Assembly: GCF_000720135.1 (NCBI RefSeq)
Contig: NZ_JOIU01000023.1
Location: 72,439-136,438 of the forward strand
Length of the DNA stretch: 64,000 bases
Direction of reading: 5' to 3'
Origin: Streptomyces sp. NRRL S-1022
GTDB taxonomy: Bacteria > Actinomycetota > Actinomycetes > Streptomycetales > Streptomycetaceae
A program made the position numbers and the translations under genes. Positions 7,456 to 16,520 of this stretch are shown here, piece by piece; position 1 is the stretch's first letter, and every line of letters starts with the position of its first letter. The notes under the pieces were generated by a model. The model had not been told where the DNA came from. It was given only the letters and a program-made list of their open reading frames with translations, and did no database searches.

Positions 7456-9396
7456 GTGTCCACGCCGTACCCCACCCCGCCCGCCTCCTCCGGCTCCCAC
7501 GTCTCCGCCACCGACTACGACGGCCGCCCGGTCCTGGTGGAACCCGAGGTACGCCGGCTGGACGGCGCGGTACGGGAGGCGGTGGTCCCGCCGTTCGCGC
7601 CCCCGGTCACCCACGGCTCCCTCGCCGACCTGCCGTACGAGAACGCGGAGGCCGCACCCGGCCAGGTCGTCCTCAGCCGCAAGCGGTCCGACGGCGGCTG
7701 GACGGACGTGACGGCGGCCCGGTTCGCCGCCGAGGTGCAGGCGGTGGCCATGGGCCTGATCGCCGAGGGCCTGATGCCCGGCGACCGGATCGCCGTCATG
7801 GCCCGTACGACCTACGAATGGTCCCTGCTCGACTTCGCGGCCTGGGCCGCCGGCCTGGTCACGGTCCCCGTCTACCCGACCTCCTCGGTCTTCCAGACCC
7901 GCTGGATCCTGCACGACTGCGGCGCGGTCGCCCTGGTCACCGAGACCGCCGCCCAGGCCGCCGCCATCGGCCCGGAGTTGGCGCACCTGCCCGACCTGCG
8001 CCACGTGTGGGTGATGGAGAAGGACCACGTCACCCGGCTCGCCGAGACCGGCGCGCCGGTACCGGAGGGGGAGGTCGGCGTCCGCCGGGGCATGCTCGGC
8101 CCCGACACGCTCGCCACGCTGATCTACACCTCGGGCACCACCGGCCGCCCCAAGGGCTGTGCCCTCTCGCACGGCAACTTCTTCGCCGAGGTGGACAACG
8201 CGATCGAGCTCCTCCACCCCGTCTTCAAGGCGAAGGACGAAGACCCGTCCGTCCTGCTCTTCCTGCCCATGTCCCACGTCTTCGGCCGGATGGTGGCCAT
8301 CGCCTGCGTCCGCGCCCGGGTCCGGCTCGGCCACGCGCCGAGCCTGGTCGCCGACGACCTCCTCCCCGACCTGGCCGCCTTCCGGCCGACCTGCCTGCTG
8401 ACCATCCCCTACATGCTGGAGAAGATCTACAACTCCGCGCGCGCCAAGGCGGAGGCCGGCGGCCGGGCGGCCGTCTTCGACCGCGCGGCGGCCGTGGCCC
8501 AGCGCTACGGCGAGGCGCTGGAGGCCCACCAGACCGGCACCGGCAGCGGTCCGGGACGCGCCCTGAAGACGCAGCGCACCTTCTACGACCCCCTCGTCTA
8601 CCGCCGCCTGCGCACCGCCATGGGCGGCCGCGTCCGGTACGCCATCTGCGGCGGCTCACCGCTCGGGCGGCGCCTCGCCGCGTTCTACGCCGGTGCCGGC
8701 ATCCAGATCTTCGAGGGCTACGGCCTGACCGAGACCACCGGCGCCTCGACGGTCACCCCGCCCCTCAAGCCCCGCCTCGGCACGGTCGGCTGGCCGCTGC
8801 CGGGCACCCGGGTGCGGATCGCGGCGGACGGCGAGATCCTGCTCGCCGGCGACCACGTGCTGCGGGGCTACTGGGACCCGGGGGCGGGCGGGGTGGTCCC
8901 GGCGACCCGGGACGGCTGGCTGCCCACCGGCGACCTCGGCGAACTGGACGACGAGGGCTACCTCACCATCACCGGCCGCAAGAAGGAACTGCTGATCACG
9001 GCAGGCGGCAAGTCGGTGGCCCCGGCCCCGCTGGAGAACTGGCTGCGCCAGCACCCGCTGATCTCCCAGGTGATGCTGGTCGGCGACGCCCGCCCGTTCG
9101 TGGCCGCCCTCGTCACCCTCGACCCGGACGGCATCACGCACTGGCGCCAGATGATCGGCAAACACCCGGTCCCGCCGGAACTCCTCGTCGGCGACGAGGA
9201 ACTGACGGCCGTTCTCCAGCGAGCGGTCGACGAGGCCAACCGCATGGTCTCCCGCCCCGAGTCCATCCGCCGCTTCACCGTCCTCCCCGTGGACTTCACG
9301 GAGGCGGCGGGCCACCTGACCCCCTCCATGAAGCTGCGCCGGGACCGGATCCTGCGCGACTTCGCCGCGGAGGTGGAGGGGCTGTACGAGCGCTGA
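7456..9396 (+). CDS. fadD: Long-chain fatty-acid-CoA ligase (AMP-binding)
   Basis: A 646-residue acyl-activating enzyme that forms acyl-AMP and then acyl-CoA. Visible motifs are the phosphate loop YTSGTTGRPKGCALSH (residues about 224-239), the A5 motif GYGLTETTGAS (about 421-431), and the C-terminal TGDLGELDDEGYLTITGRKKE hinge region containing the A8 motif. The length and the insert before the A5 motif fit the long-chain ligase subgroup used for free fatty acids in actinomycetes. A strong GAGGAG site precedes the GTG at 7456. The twin palindromes at 7216-7246 suggest shared control with the divergent MaoC-like gene. Chain-length preference cannot be read from sequence. Confidence 0.93.
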   Translation: MSTPYPTPPASSGSHVSATDYDGRPVLVEPEVRRLDGAVREAVVPPFAPPVTHGSLADLPYENAEAAPGQVVLSRKRSDGGWTDVTAARFAAEVQAVAMGLIAEGLMPGDRIAVMARTTYEWSLLDFAAWAAGLVTVPVYPTSSVFQTRWILHDCGAVALVTETAAQAAAIGPELAHLPDLRHVWVMEKDHVTRLAETGAPVPEGEVGVRRGMLGPDTLATLIYTSGTTGRPKGCALSHGNFFAEVDNAIELLHPVFKAKDEDPSVLLFLPMSHVFGRMVAIACVRARVRLGHAPSLVADDLLPDLAAFRPTCLLTIPYMLEKIYNSARAKAEAGGRAAVFDRAAAVAQRYGEALEAHQTGTGSGPGRALKTQRTFYDPLVYRRLRTAMGGRVRYAICGGSPLGRRLAAFYAGAGIQIFEGYGLTETTGASTVTPPLKPRLGTVGWPLPGTRVRIAADGEILLAGDHVLRGYWDPGAGGVVPATRDGWLPTGDLGELDDEGYLTITGRKKELLITAGGKSVAPAPLENWLRQHPLISQVMLVGDARPFVAALVTLDPDGITHWRQMIGKHPVPPELLVGDEELTAVLQRAVDEANRMVSRPESIRRFTVLPVDFTEAAGHLTPSMKLRRDRILRDFAAEVEGLYER

Positions 9397-9445
9397 GGGC
9401 AAGGGAGCGGCCCCACGGGCACCCGGCGGTGCGGTGGAGGTCGGC

Positions 9446-9499
9446 ACCCGCTCCTCGCTCATCCCACCTCGTCCGGACTCGGTGGGGCGGGGAGCGGGT
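9446..9499 (+). terminator. Nested stem-loop after fadD
   Basis: ACCCGCTCC (9446-9454) pairs with GGAGCGGGT (9491-9499), and inside it CCCACC (9463-9468) pairs with GGTGGG (9481-9486). It lies about 50 bases after the fadD stop and has no U tract, as is common for Streptomyces terminators. Confidence 0.4.
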
Positions 9500-9578
9500 T
9501 GCCGCCTGGGTCGGTCGCGGCCCGGGAATGATCCTCGCGCGAGGCGCCGAGCCCGGTCAATCCTTGGGTTTCCTCGCC

Positions 9579-9603
9579 AACCCCCAGTGTTAGCTTGGGG
9601 TTT
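9579..9603 (+). promoter_or_regulatory. LysR gene leaderless promoter with inverted repeat
   Basis: TAGCTT at 9591-9596 ends seven bases before the GTG at 9604. It is bracketed by the inverted repeat AACCCC (9579-9584) and GGGGTT (9597-9602). A LysR-type autoregulatory site overlapping the -10 box and the start codon is likely. Confidence 0.45.
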
Positions 9604-10548
9604 GTGACCCTGGAAGACCTCCGTGTGTTCATCGCCGTGTGCCGTGCGGGCAGCCTCAGCTCGGTCGCCCGTGACCTCGGCCGCACCCAGTCCGCCGTCA
9701 GCCAGCACGTCAAGCGGCTGGAGCGGGAGACCGGCACGGCCCTGCTGGAACGCCGGCCGCGCGGGGTCGTGCCCACCCAGGCGGGCCGGATACTGGAGGC
9801 CGCCGCGGGCGAGGGCATCAACGCCCTGGACGTCGCCGTACGACAGCTCCGCGACCTGGTCGAGGGCCACAGCGGATACGTCCGCGTGGCCACCGGCGCG
9901 ACGACCGTCCGGCACTTCATGTCCGAGGCGGTCGTCGCGTTCCGCCGCCGGCACCCCAAGGTCAACCTGGAGTTCCGCACGGTCAGTTCGGGCCGGGGCA
10001 GCTTCGACGCCCTGGCCGACGGCACGCTGGACCTCGCCTGGATCACCATCGGCCCGCCGGTCCGGGGCATCGAGCAGCGGACGGTCGTGGAGCTGCCGTG
10101 GCTCCTCGCGGTCCCGGCGGACGACCCGCTGGCCGGCCGCCCGCACCTGGACCCGGCGGAGCTGTCCGGCGCCCGGGTCATCCGGCTCCCGCCGAACTCC
10201 ACGTCCGCCGCCCACCTGGAGGCGGCGTGCGCCGAGCGGGGCGTGCGGTTCGCCTACGAGCCGAGCGTGGCCGACTGGGACACGGCCCTGCTGCTCGCCG
10301 AGCTGGGGATCGGACGGGCGGTCGTACCGGCCGTACCGGGTCTGCCGGTCCCCGGTGACGGCCCGCTGCGCCTGGTCCCGCTGCCCGGCCTGCGTCCCCT
10401 CCCCGTCGGCTGGGCCGTGCGCCGCTGGGACGCCCTCAGCCCGCCGGCCCGGGCCTTCGCGGACACGGTCGCCGCGTTGCGCCGAGCGCAGGCGCCCGCC
10501 CGGTCAGCCTCCCTTCCGGGCGAGGAGGAACGCCTGCGGGACGGGTGA
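9604..10548 (+). CDS. LysR-family transcriptional regulator
   Basis: A 314-residue LysR regulator. Residues 1-60 hold the winged helix (TLEDLRVFIAVCRAGSLSSV, then a recognition helix around GRTQSAVSQHVKRLE). Residues about 85-300 form the periplasmic-binding-protein-like effector domain. GTG 9604 is preferred to the TTG at 9595 because it gives the usual short LysR N-terminus and a leaderless -10 distance. The last 45 bases overlap the end of the opposite-strand methyltransferase gene, so the two genes converge tail to tail. The regulated target is not evident: a divergent partner, which LysR genes usually have, is missing here. Confidence 0.9.
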   Translation: MTLEDLRVFIAVCRAGSLSSVARDLGRTQSAVSQHVKRLERETGTALLERRPRGVVPTQAGRILEAAAGEGINALDVAVRQLRDLVEGHSGYVRVATGATTVRHFMSEAVVAFRRRHPKVNLEFRTVSSGRGSFDALADGTLDLAWITIGPPVRGIEQRTVVELPWLLAVPADDPLAGRPHLDPAELSGARVIRLPPNSTSAAHLEAACAERGVRFAYEPSVADWDTALLLAELGIGRAVVPAVPGLPVPGDGPLRLVPLPGLRPLPVGWAVRRWDALSPPARAFADTVAALRRAQAPARSASLPGEEERLRDG

Positions 10549-11136
10549 CTCGCCGCGCGTCACCTCGGGCTCGCGCACGGTGCTGGAGTGGAGGGTGAAT
10601 CCGGCGCCGGAGAGCAGCCCGGCCATGTGCCCGGGGCGGCGCCGGTGGTAGTCCAGGGACACGTCGTGGCCGAAGGGCCGTTCGAGGCGGAGTGGTACGT
10701 CACCCACCTGGAAGGCGAGCAGGAGCCGGCCGCCGGGGGCCAGCACCCGGTGGAACTCGGCGAACAGCCGGGGGAGTTCGTCCGCAGGCGTGTGGATGCT
10801 GGAGTACCAGGAGACCACCCCGGCCAGCGAACCGGCGGCCAGGGGCAGCTGCCGGATGGAGCCCTGCGCGAACCGCAGCCCGGGGAAGTCGCGACGGGCG
10901 ACGGCGATCATGGACCCGGACAGGTCCAGGCCGAGGACGGACAGCCCCAGGCCGGCCAGGTACGCGGTGACCGCGCCCGGCCCGCAGCCGAGGTCGGCGA
11001 CCCGGCCGCCCGGGCCGACCTGCTCGGCGTACGCGGCGAGCAGCGCCCGTTCCAGGGGCCGTTCGGCGAGGGGGTCGCGGAAGTGGCCGGCGTAGTCCTC
11101 GGCGATGGCGTCGTAGAAGGTGCGCGTGTCGCTCAT
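10504..11136 (-). CDS. Class I SAM-dependent methyltransferase
   Basis: A 210-residue methyltransferase of the Methyltransf_11/25 type. Motif I is VADLGCGPGAVTAYLAGLG (residues about 46-64), motif II is GLDLSGSMI, and the post-motif region FHRVLAPGGRLLLAFQVGD is typical. The N-terminal FYDAIAEDYAGHF segment resembles small-molecule methyltransferases. There is no substrate clue. It converges on the LysR gene with a 45-base overlap and stands alone on this strand. Confidence 0.88.
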   Translation of the reverse strand: MSDTRTFYDAIAEDYAGHFRDPLAERPLERALLAAYAEQVGPGGRVADLGCGPGAVTAYLAGLGLSVLGLDLSGSMIAVARRDFPGLRFAQGSIRQLPLAAGSLAGVVSWYSSIHTPADELPRLFAEFHRVLAPGGRLLLAFQVGDVPLRLERPFGHDVSLDYHRRRPGHMAGLLSGAGFTLHSSTVREPEVTRGESPVPQAFLLARKGG

Positions 11137-11221
11137 GGGCAGGGACCGTAGCGGACGGCATGGACATGCCCCCGTAGGCTGCTGCCCTTGGCCAATGCAT
11201 CACACCGGGGGGTACGAGGCC

Positions 11222-12868
11222 GTGAACCACGCGACGGACATCTTCCAGCCGCTGCAGGCGGACGATCCGCCGGCGGTGGCCGGTTACCGGCTCGCCGCCC
11301 GGCTCGGCGCGGGCGGAATGGGCCGGGTCTACCTGTCGCACACGCAGGGCGGCCGGCCCGTGGCGCTCAAGGTCGTACGGCCGGAGCTGGCGGACGACCC
11401 GGACTTCCGGCGGCGGTTCCGGCGGGAGATCACCGCGGCCCGGCGGGTCCGCGGGGCGTACACCGCCGAGCTGATCGACGCGGACGCGGACGGCGTGCCC
11501 CCCTGGCTGGCCACGCTCTACGTGCCGGGGCCGTCGCTGACGGAGGCGGTGGCCCGGCGCGGTCCGCTGCCGGTGCCGGCGGTGCTGTGGCTGATGGCGG
11601 GGGTGGCCGAGGCGCTGCAGGCGATCCACGCCGAGGGGATCGTGCACCGGGATCTGAAGCCGTCGAACGTGCTGCTGGCCGCCGACGGGCCCCGGGTGAT
11701 CGACTTCGGTATCGCGCTGGCCGCCGACGGGACTTCGTACACGGCCACCGGGGGCACGATCGGCACGCCGTCGTTCATGGCGCCCGAGCAGGCGGCCGGG
11801 AACGAGGTGACGGCGGCGACGGACGTCTTCGCGCTCGGGCAGACGGCCGCGTTCGCCGCGCTGGGCAGGCCGCTGTACGGCGACGGTCCGGCCCTGAACG
11901 TGCTGTACCGGATCGTGCACTCCGCTCCCGACCTGGACCTGCTGCCCGAGCCGCTGCGGCCACTGCTCGCCCGGTGTCTGGCCGCCGACCCGGCGGAGCG
12001 GGCCACGCCGGCGGAGATCGTGCAGTGGTGCCGGCAACGGCTGGGCGCGGAGGCCGACGCGGGCGGGGGACCGGCCGTGTGGCGGGAGATCACGGGCCCG
12101 GAGGTCGCGGTCCCGGCGCCGGTGGCCGAGCCCACCCGGGCCATCCCGCAGCAGCTCACCACCTACCCGCAGCCGCTGACGGGGTGGCCCCGGCTGCCTC
12201 CGCGGGAGCCCGCGGCCCGGCGGCGGCGCGCCGCGCTGATCTCCGTGGCCGGCGTGCTCGGCGGTGCGCTGCTGGCGGGGCTGCTGGCGTGGACGGTGAT
12301 GGACACGCGGGACCGGCAGAGCGGGCGGTCCGTGGCGACCGCCTCCACGCCGGTCGACGGGGTGGCGTCCGCGCGGGCGTCGGCGTCCTCGGCGGGCTCC
12401 GGTGCGGACTCCCCGTCGGGCTCCGCCCGGAAGCAGGACCCGGGGACCGGCGGCGGCACGCCCTCGGTCCCGGCCTCGCCCCGGGACCCGCGGCCGGAGG
12501 GGTTCCCGCAGGTGTGGCTGGACGCGAAGACCTCGCTCAGCCTCAAGGACAAGAATCCCGGGCGGAAGGACCGTACGGGGGACATCCGCTTCGACTGCCG
12601 GGCGACCGGCTGCGAACTGAAGAGCGACAGCGTGGTCTTCATGCAGATGTTCGGCGCCCACGGCACCACCCTCGACGAGTGCCGTCTCATGCTGAGGAGC
12701 GCCCACCGGCACAGCTGGACGCTGGCCGGGGCGGCGGCCGGCACCGAGTTCTGCATGAAGGACACCGAGGGGAACATCGGCCTGTACGTGATCCAGACGA
12801 AGTCCACCGCGATGCCGGACATCGCCTTCCTGACCGCCGACCTGACCGTCTGGCGGAAAGCCGCCTGA
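11222..12868 (+). CDS. Membrane Ser/Thr protein kinase with extracellular domain
   Basis: A 548-residue Hanks-type kinase. The kinase domain spans residues about 22-275, with glycine loop LGAGGMGRVYL, ATP-binding Lys50 in VALKVV, catalytic loop HRDLKPSN, DFG and the MAPEQ activation-loop end. A Pro/Thr-rich linker leads to one membrane helix (residues about 340-362), then a Ser/Gly-rich stalk and a C-terminal domain of about 110 residues. That domain is outside the cell and has Cys residues in FDCRATGCEL, DECRLML and TEFCMKD that could form disulfides. It lacks PASTA repeats, so its signal differs from PknB kinases. GTG 11222 follows a G-rich site. Confidence 0.92.
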   Translation: MNHATDIFQPLQADDPPAVAGYRLAARLGAGGMGRVYLSHTQGGRPVALKVVRPELADDPDFRRRFRREITAARRVRGAYTAELIDADADGVPPWLATLYVPGPSLTEAVARRGPLPVPAVLWLMAGVAEALQAIHAEGIVHRDLKPSNVLLAADGPRVIDFGIALAADGTSYTATGGTIGTPSFMAPEQAAGNEVTAATDVFALGQTAAFAALGRPLYGDGPALNVLYRIVHSAPDLDLLPEPLRPLLARCLAADPAERATPAEIVQWCRQRLGAEADAGGGPAVWREITGPEVAVPAPVAEPTRAIPQQLTTYPQPLTGWPRLPPREPAARRRRAALISVAGVLGGALLAGLLAWTVMDTRDRQSGRSVATASTPVDGVASARASASSAGSGADSPSGSARKQDPGTGGGTPSVPASPRDPRPEGFPQVWLDAKTSLSLKDKNPGRKDRTGDIRFDCRATGCELKSDSVVFMQMFGAHGTTLDECRLMLRSAHRHSWTLAGAAAGTEFCMKDTEGNIGLYVIQTKSTAMPDIAFLTADLTVWRKAA

Positions 12869-12967
12869 CCGAGGCCGCCGGACTCGGTGGGCGCGTTGGG
12901 GGAGACGCGTCTCACGCGTATGCGGCAGGCGTGAGTGTTCGTGAACACGGAATGAACGGGAAAAGGC

Positions 12968-13000
12968 AGGAGCCCCGTCGCCGGAAGGCGTGGGGCTCCT
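12968..13000. terminator. Stem-loop between kinase and cold-shock gene
   Basis: AGGAGCCCC (12968-12976) pairs perfectly with GGGGCTCCT (12992-13000) around a 15-base loop. On the minus strand it is followed by a short T run (TTTT), so it could serve as a terminator for the cold-shock gene and as a bidirectional terminator for the kinase. Confidence 0.65.
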
Positions 13001-13036
13001 TGGGTACTGCACTCAGGTTCTGCGATCAGGCAGTGA

Positions 13037-13240
13037 TCAGACGGGAGTGACGTTCTCCGCCTGCGGACCCTTCGGGCCCTGCGTCACGTCGAAGCTCACC
13101 TGCTGGTTCTCCTCCAGGGAGCGGAAGCCGGTGGCGTTGATCGCGGAGTAGTGAACGAAGACGTCGGGGCCGCCGCCCTCCTGGGCGATGAAGCCAAAGC
13201 CCTTTTCGGCGTTGAACCACTTAACGGTTCCGGTAGCCAT
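13037..13240 (-). CDS. CspA-family cold-shock protein
   Basis: A 67-residue single cold-shock domain that binds single-stranded RNA and DNA and acts as an RNA chaperone. RNP1 is KGFGFI (residues about 14-19) and RNP2 is VFVHY (about 28-32). The [18 protein letters not shown] opening and the length are standard. AAGGAGGG lies directly upstream of the ATG. The gene has a long, structured leader (13241-13390) and ends at the stem-loop 12968-13000. Streptomyces genomes carry several paralogues, so no numbered symbol is assigned. Confidence 0.97.
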   Translation of the reverse strand: MATGTVKWFNAEKGFGFIAQEGGGPDVFVHYSAINATGFRSLEENQQVSFDVTQGPKGPQAENVTPV

Positions 13241-13424
13241 AAGCCCTCCTTGGGCTCAAAAGGGTTGCCCTGCTCCAGAACCTGCAAGTGCGAAACGGTG
13301 CTGCACGACTGCATTCGTCTGAAAACGACGAGAGCCTGCGGTTACATGCTCCGCAGGCTCTGTACTGCAAGGGAAACCAAACTGCAACTTGCGGCAAGCC
13401 TAGCATCCGGGCAGCCGAAAGCAA
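13241..13424 (-). promoter_or_regulatory. Cold-shock gene promoter and structured leader
   Basis: Reading the minus strand, TTGCTT (13419-13424) and TAGGCT (13397-13402) are spaced by 16 bases and give a likely start near 13390, hence a leader of about 150 nt. Within it, 13331-13341 and 13351-13361 form a perfect 11-bp stem with a 9-base loop (arm AGAGCCTGCGG). Long structured leaders control several bacterial csp mRNAs with temperature; here that role is inferred. Confidence 0.5.
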
Positions 13425-13514
13425 TAGAGGTCAAGATCACTTCACCCGGAGGTTTGAACACCCGCTAGCCCGTTCGGGGGTGGGGCCGGTCCCGGCACCG
13501 TAGCGCACGAGGTC

Positions 13515-14375
<861 letters not shown>

Positions 14376-14425
14376 ACGGGGTAGGAACCCGGCACGGCCG
14401 GCCGAGGGGGAGGGGAGTGGGCGGG

Positions 14426-15241
14426 GTGACCACGGGGATGCTGGTGCTCGTCGCCGCGGTGTGGGGCGCGCTGACGGGCACGCTGCTGCCCCGCGCCGCC
14501 TACCGCTTCGCCGTCCCGTCCGGCGAGCCCTGGCACGACCGCTGCCCGGACGGCCGGCACCCGGTCCGCGGCTGGCTGGGCGGGGCCCGGTGCGGGGAGT
14601 GCGCCCGCGATGACGGACGCGCGGCGGCCGAAGGGAGCGGGCGCCCCGGCGAACGCGCAGGCGCTCAGGAGCGCGCGGGCGTCCTGCCGTACCAGCCGTA
14701 CGCCCCCTCCGCGTTCCTCTTCGCCACCGTCGGCGCCCTCGTCTGCGCCGCCCTCGCCGCCGCCACCGGCACCCGGCCCGAGCTGGCGGTCTGGCTGCTG
14801 CTCGCGCCCGTCGGCGTGCTGCTCGCCGCCGTCGACTTCCGGGTGCAGCGGCTGCCCGACCCGCTCACCCTCCCGCTCGCCGCCGCCGCCCTCGCCCTGC
14901 TCGGCCTCGCCGCCCTGCTCCCCGAACACGCCGGCCACTGGCGCACCGCCCTCTACGGCGCCCTCGCGCTCGCCGCCGGCTACTACGTGCTGTACCGCCT
15001 CAATCCCGGCGGCATGGGCTTCGGCGACGTGAAACTGGCCGTGGGGACAGGTGCCGTACTCGGCTGGTACGGCTGGCCCACCGTGCTGCTCGGCACCTTC
15101 GCCGGGTTCCTGTTCGGCGCGCTCTACGGCGGTGTGCTCGTCCTGGCCCGGCGCGCGGGCCGCAAGACGGCCGTGCCGTTCGGCCCGTTCCTCCTGGCCG
15201 GCGCCCTCACCGGGCTGCTGATCGGCGCGTACACGGCCTGA
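14426..15241 (+). CDS. A24-family prepilin peptidase
   Basis: A 271-residue polytopic membrane aspartic protease of the type IV prepilin peptidase family. Both catalytic Asp motifs are visible: AAVDFRVQRLPDPLTLPLA and GGMGFGDVKLAVGTG. An N-terminal Cys pair (HPVRGWLGGARCGECA) recalls the zinc-binding region of bifunctional PilD enzymes, but only part of the four-Cys motif is kept, so methylase activity is doubtful. No pilin or secretion gene lies nearby, so it probably serves Tad/Flp-type pilins encoded elsewhere. The start at GTG 14426 gives a nine-base spacing from GAGGGGA; GTG 14417 is an alternative. It separates mqnA from mqnC. Confidence 0.85.
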   Translation: MTTGMLVLVAAVWGALTGTLLPRAAYRFAVPSGEPWHDRCPDGRHPVRGWLGGARCGECARDDGRAAAEGSGRPGERAGAQERAGVLPYQPYAPSAFLFATVGALVCAALAAATGTRPELAVWLLLAPVGVLLAAVDFRVQRLPDPLTLPLAAAALALLGLAALLPEHAGHWRTALYGALALAAGYYVLYRLNPGGMGFGDVKLAVGTGAVLGWYGWPTVLLGTFAGFLFGALYGGVLVLARRAGRKTAVPFGPFLLAGALTGLLIGAYTA

Positions 15242-15313
15242 GCGCGGGCGGCCGGAAGGGCTGGCGTAGGCTGACTCCGTCCGTCCACAACCCTTGACGA
15301 AAGGGACGCCCTG

Positions 15314-16513
15314 GTGACCGAGAAGGCCGACCTCACGTCTGTCCTCGACCGTGCCGCCGCCGGTGGGCGGATCACTCCGGAAGAGGCCCTCGTCCTCTAC
15401 CGCGACGCCCCGCTGCACGCCCTGGGCGCCGCCGCCGACGCCGTCCGCCGCCGCATGTACGCGGGCACCGAGCACATCGCCACGTACATCATCGAGCGGA
15501 ACATCAACTACACGAACGTGTGCGTCACGGCGTGCAAGTTCTGTGCCTTCTACGCGGCCCCCAAGGACACGGAGAAGGGCTGGACCCGCGACCTCGACGA
15601 CATCCTGCGCCGCTGCGCGGAGACCGTCGAGCTGGGCGGCACCCAGATCATGTTCCAGGGCGGCCACCACCCGGACTACGGCGTCGAGTACTACGAGAAG
15701 CACTTCCGCGCCATCAAGGAAGCCTTCCCGCAGCTGGTCATCCACTCCCTGGGCGCGTCCGAGGTCGAGCACATGGCCCGGATCAGCGGGGTGTCGGTCG
15801 AGGAGGCCGTCACCCGCATCCACGAGGCCGGCCTGGACTCCTTCGCCGGCGCCGGCGCGGAACTGCTCCCCGAGCGCCCCCGCAAGGCCATCGCGCCCCT
15901 CAAGGAGAGCGGCGAGCGCTGGCTGGAGATCATGGAGACCGCGCACCGGCTGGGCGTCGAGTCCACCTCCACCATGCTGATGGGCACCGGCGAGACCAAC
16001 GCCGAACGGATCGAGCACCTGCGGATGATCCGGGACGTACAGGACCGTACGGGCGGCTTCCGCGCCTTCATCCCGTACACCTACCAGCCCGAGAACAACC
16101 ACCTGAAGGGCCGCACCCAGGCGACCCTCTTCGAGTACCTGCGGATGATCGCGATCGCCCGCCTCTTCCTGGACAACGTCCGGCACATCCAGGGCTCCTG
16201 GCTCACCACCGGCAAGGAGGTCGGCCAGCTGTCCCTGCACTACGGCGCCGACGACCTCGGCTCGATCATGCTGGAGGAGAACGTGGTCTCCTCGGCCGGC
16301 GCCAGGCACCGCTCCAACCGCCTGGAGATCATCGACCTGATCCGCAAGGCCGGCCGGGTCCCGGCCCAGCGGTCCACGACGTACGAGCACCTGGTCGTGC
16401 ACGACGACCCGGCGAACGACCCCGTCGACGACCGCGTGGTCTCGCACATCTCCTCCACGGCCATCGAGGGCGGCACCGCCCACCCCGAGCTGAAGCTCCT
16501 CGCGTCCAACTAG
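15314..16513 (+). CDS. mqnC: Cyclic dehypoxanthinyl futalosine synthase MqnC (radical SAM)
   Basis: A 399-residue radical-SAM enzyme that cyclises dehypoxanthinyl futalosine to form the second ring of the naphthoquinone precursor. The cluster motif is at Cys70, Cys74 and Cys77 (NVCVTACKFCAFY), followed by the family segments TQIMFQGGHHPDYGVEYY and DSFAGAGAELLPERPRK. The GTG at 15314 follows AAAGGGACGCC, and a TAGGCT -10-like box sits at 15267-15272, implying a short leader. The downstream amidohydrolase-like gene starts 7 bases after its stop, so the two are probably cotranscribed. Confidence 0.96.
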   Translation: MTEKADLTSVLDRAAAGGRITPEEALVLYRDAPLHALGAAADAVRRRMYAGTEHIATYIIERNINYTNVCVTACKFCAFYAAPKDTEKGWTRDLDDILRRCAETVELGGTQIMFQGGHHPDYGVEYYEKHFRAIKEAFPQLVIHSLGASEVEHMARISGVSVEEAVTRIHEAGLDSFAGAGAELLPERPRKAIAPLKESGERWLEIMETAHRLGVESTSTMLMGTGETNAERIEHLRMIRDVQDRTGGFRAFIPYTYQPENNHLKGRTQATLFEYLRMIAIARLFLDNVRHIQGSWLTTGKEVGQLSLHYGADDLGSIMLEENVVSSAGARHRSNRLEIIDLIRKAGRVPAQRSTTYEHLVVHDDPANDPVDDRVVSHISSTAIEGGTAHPELKLLASN

Positions 16514-16520
16514 GCGCCCC

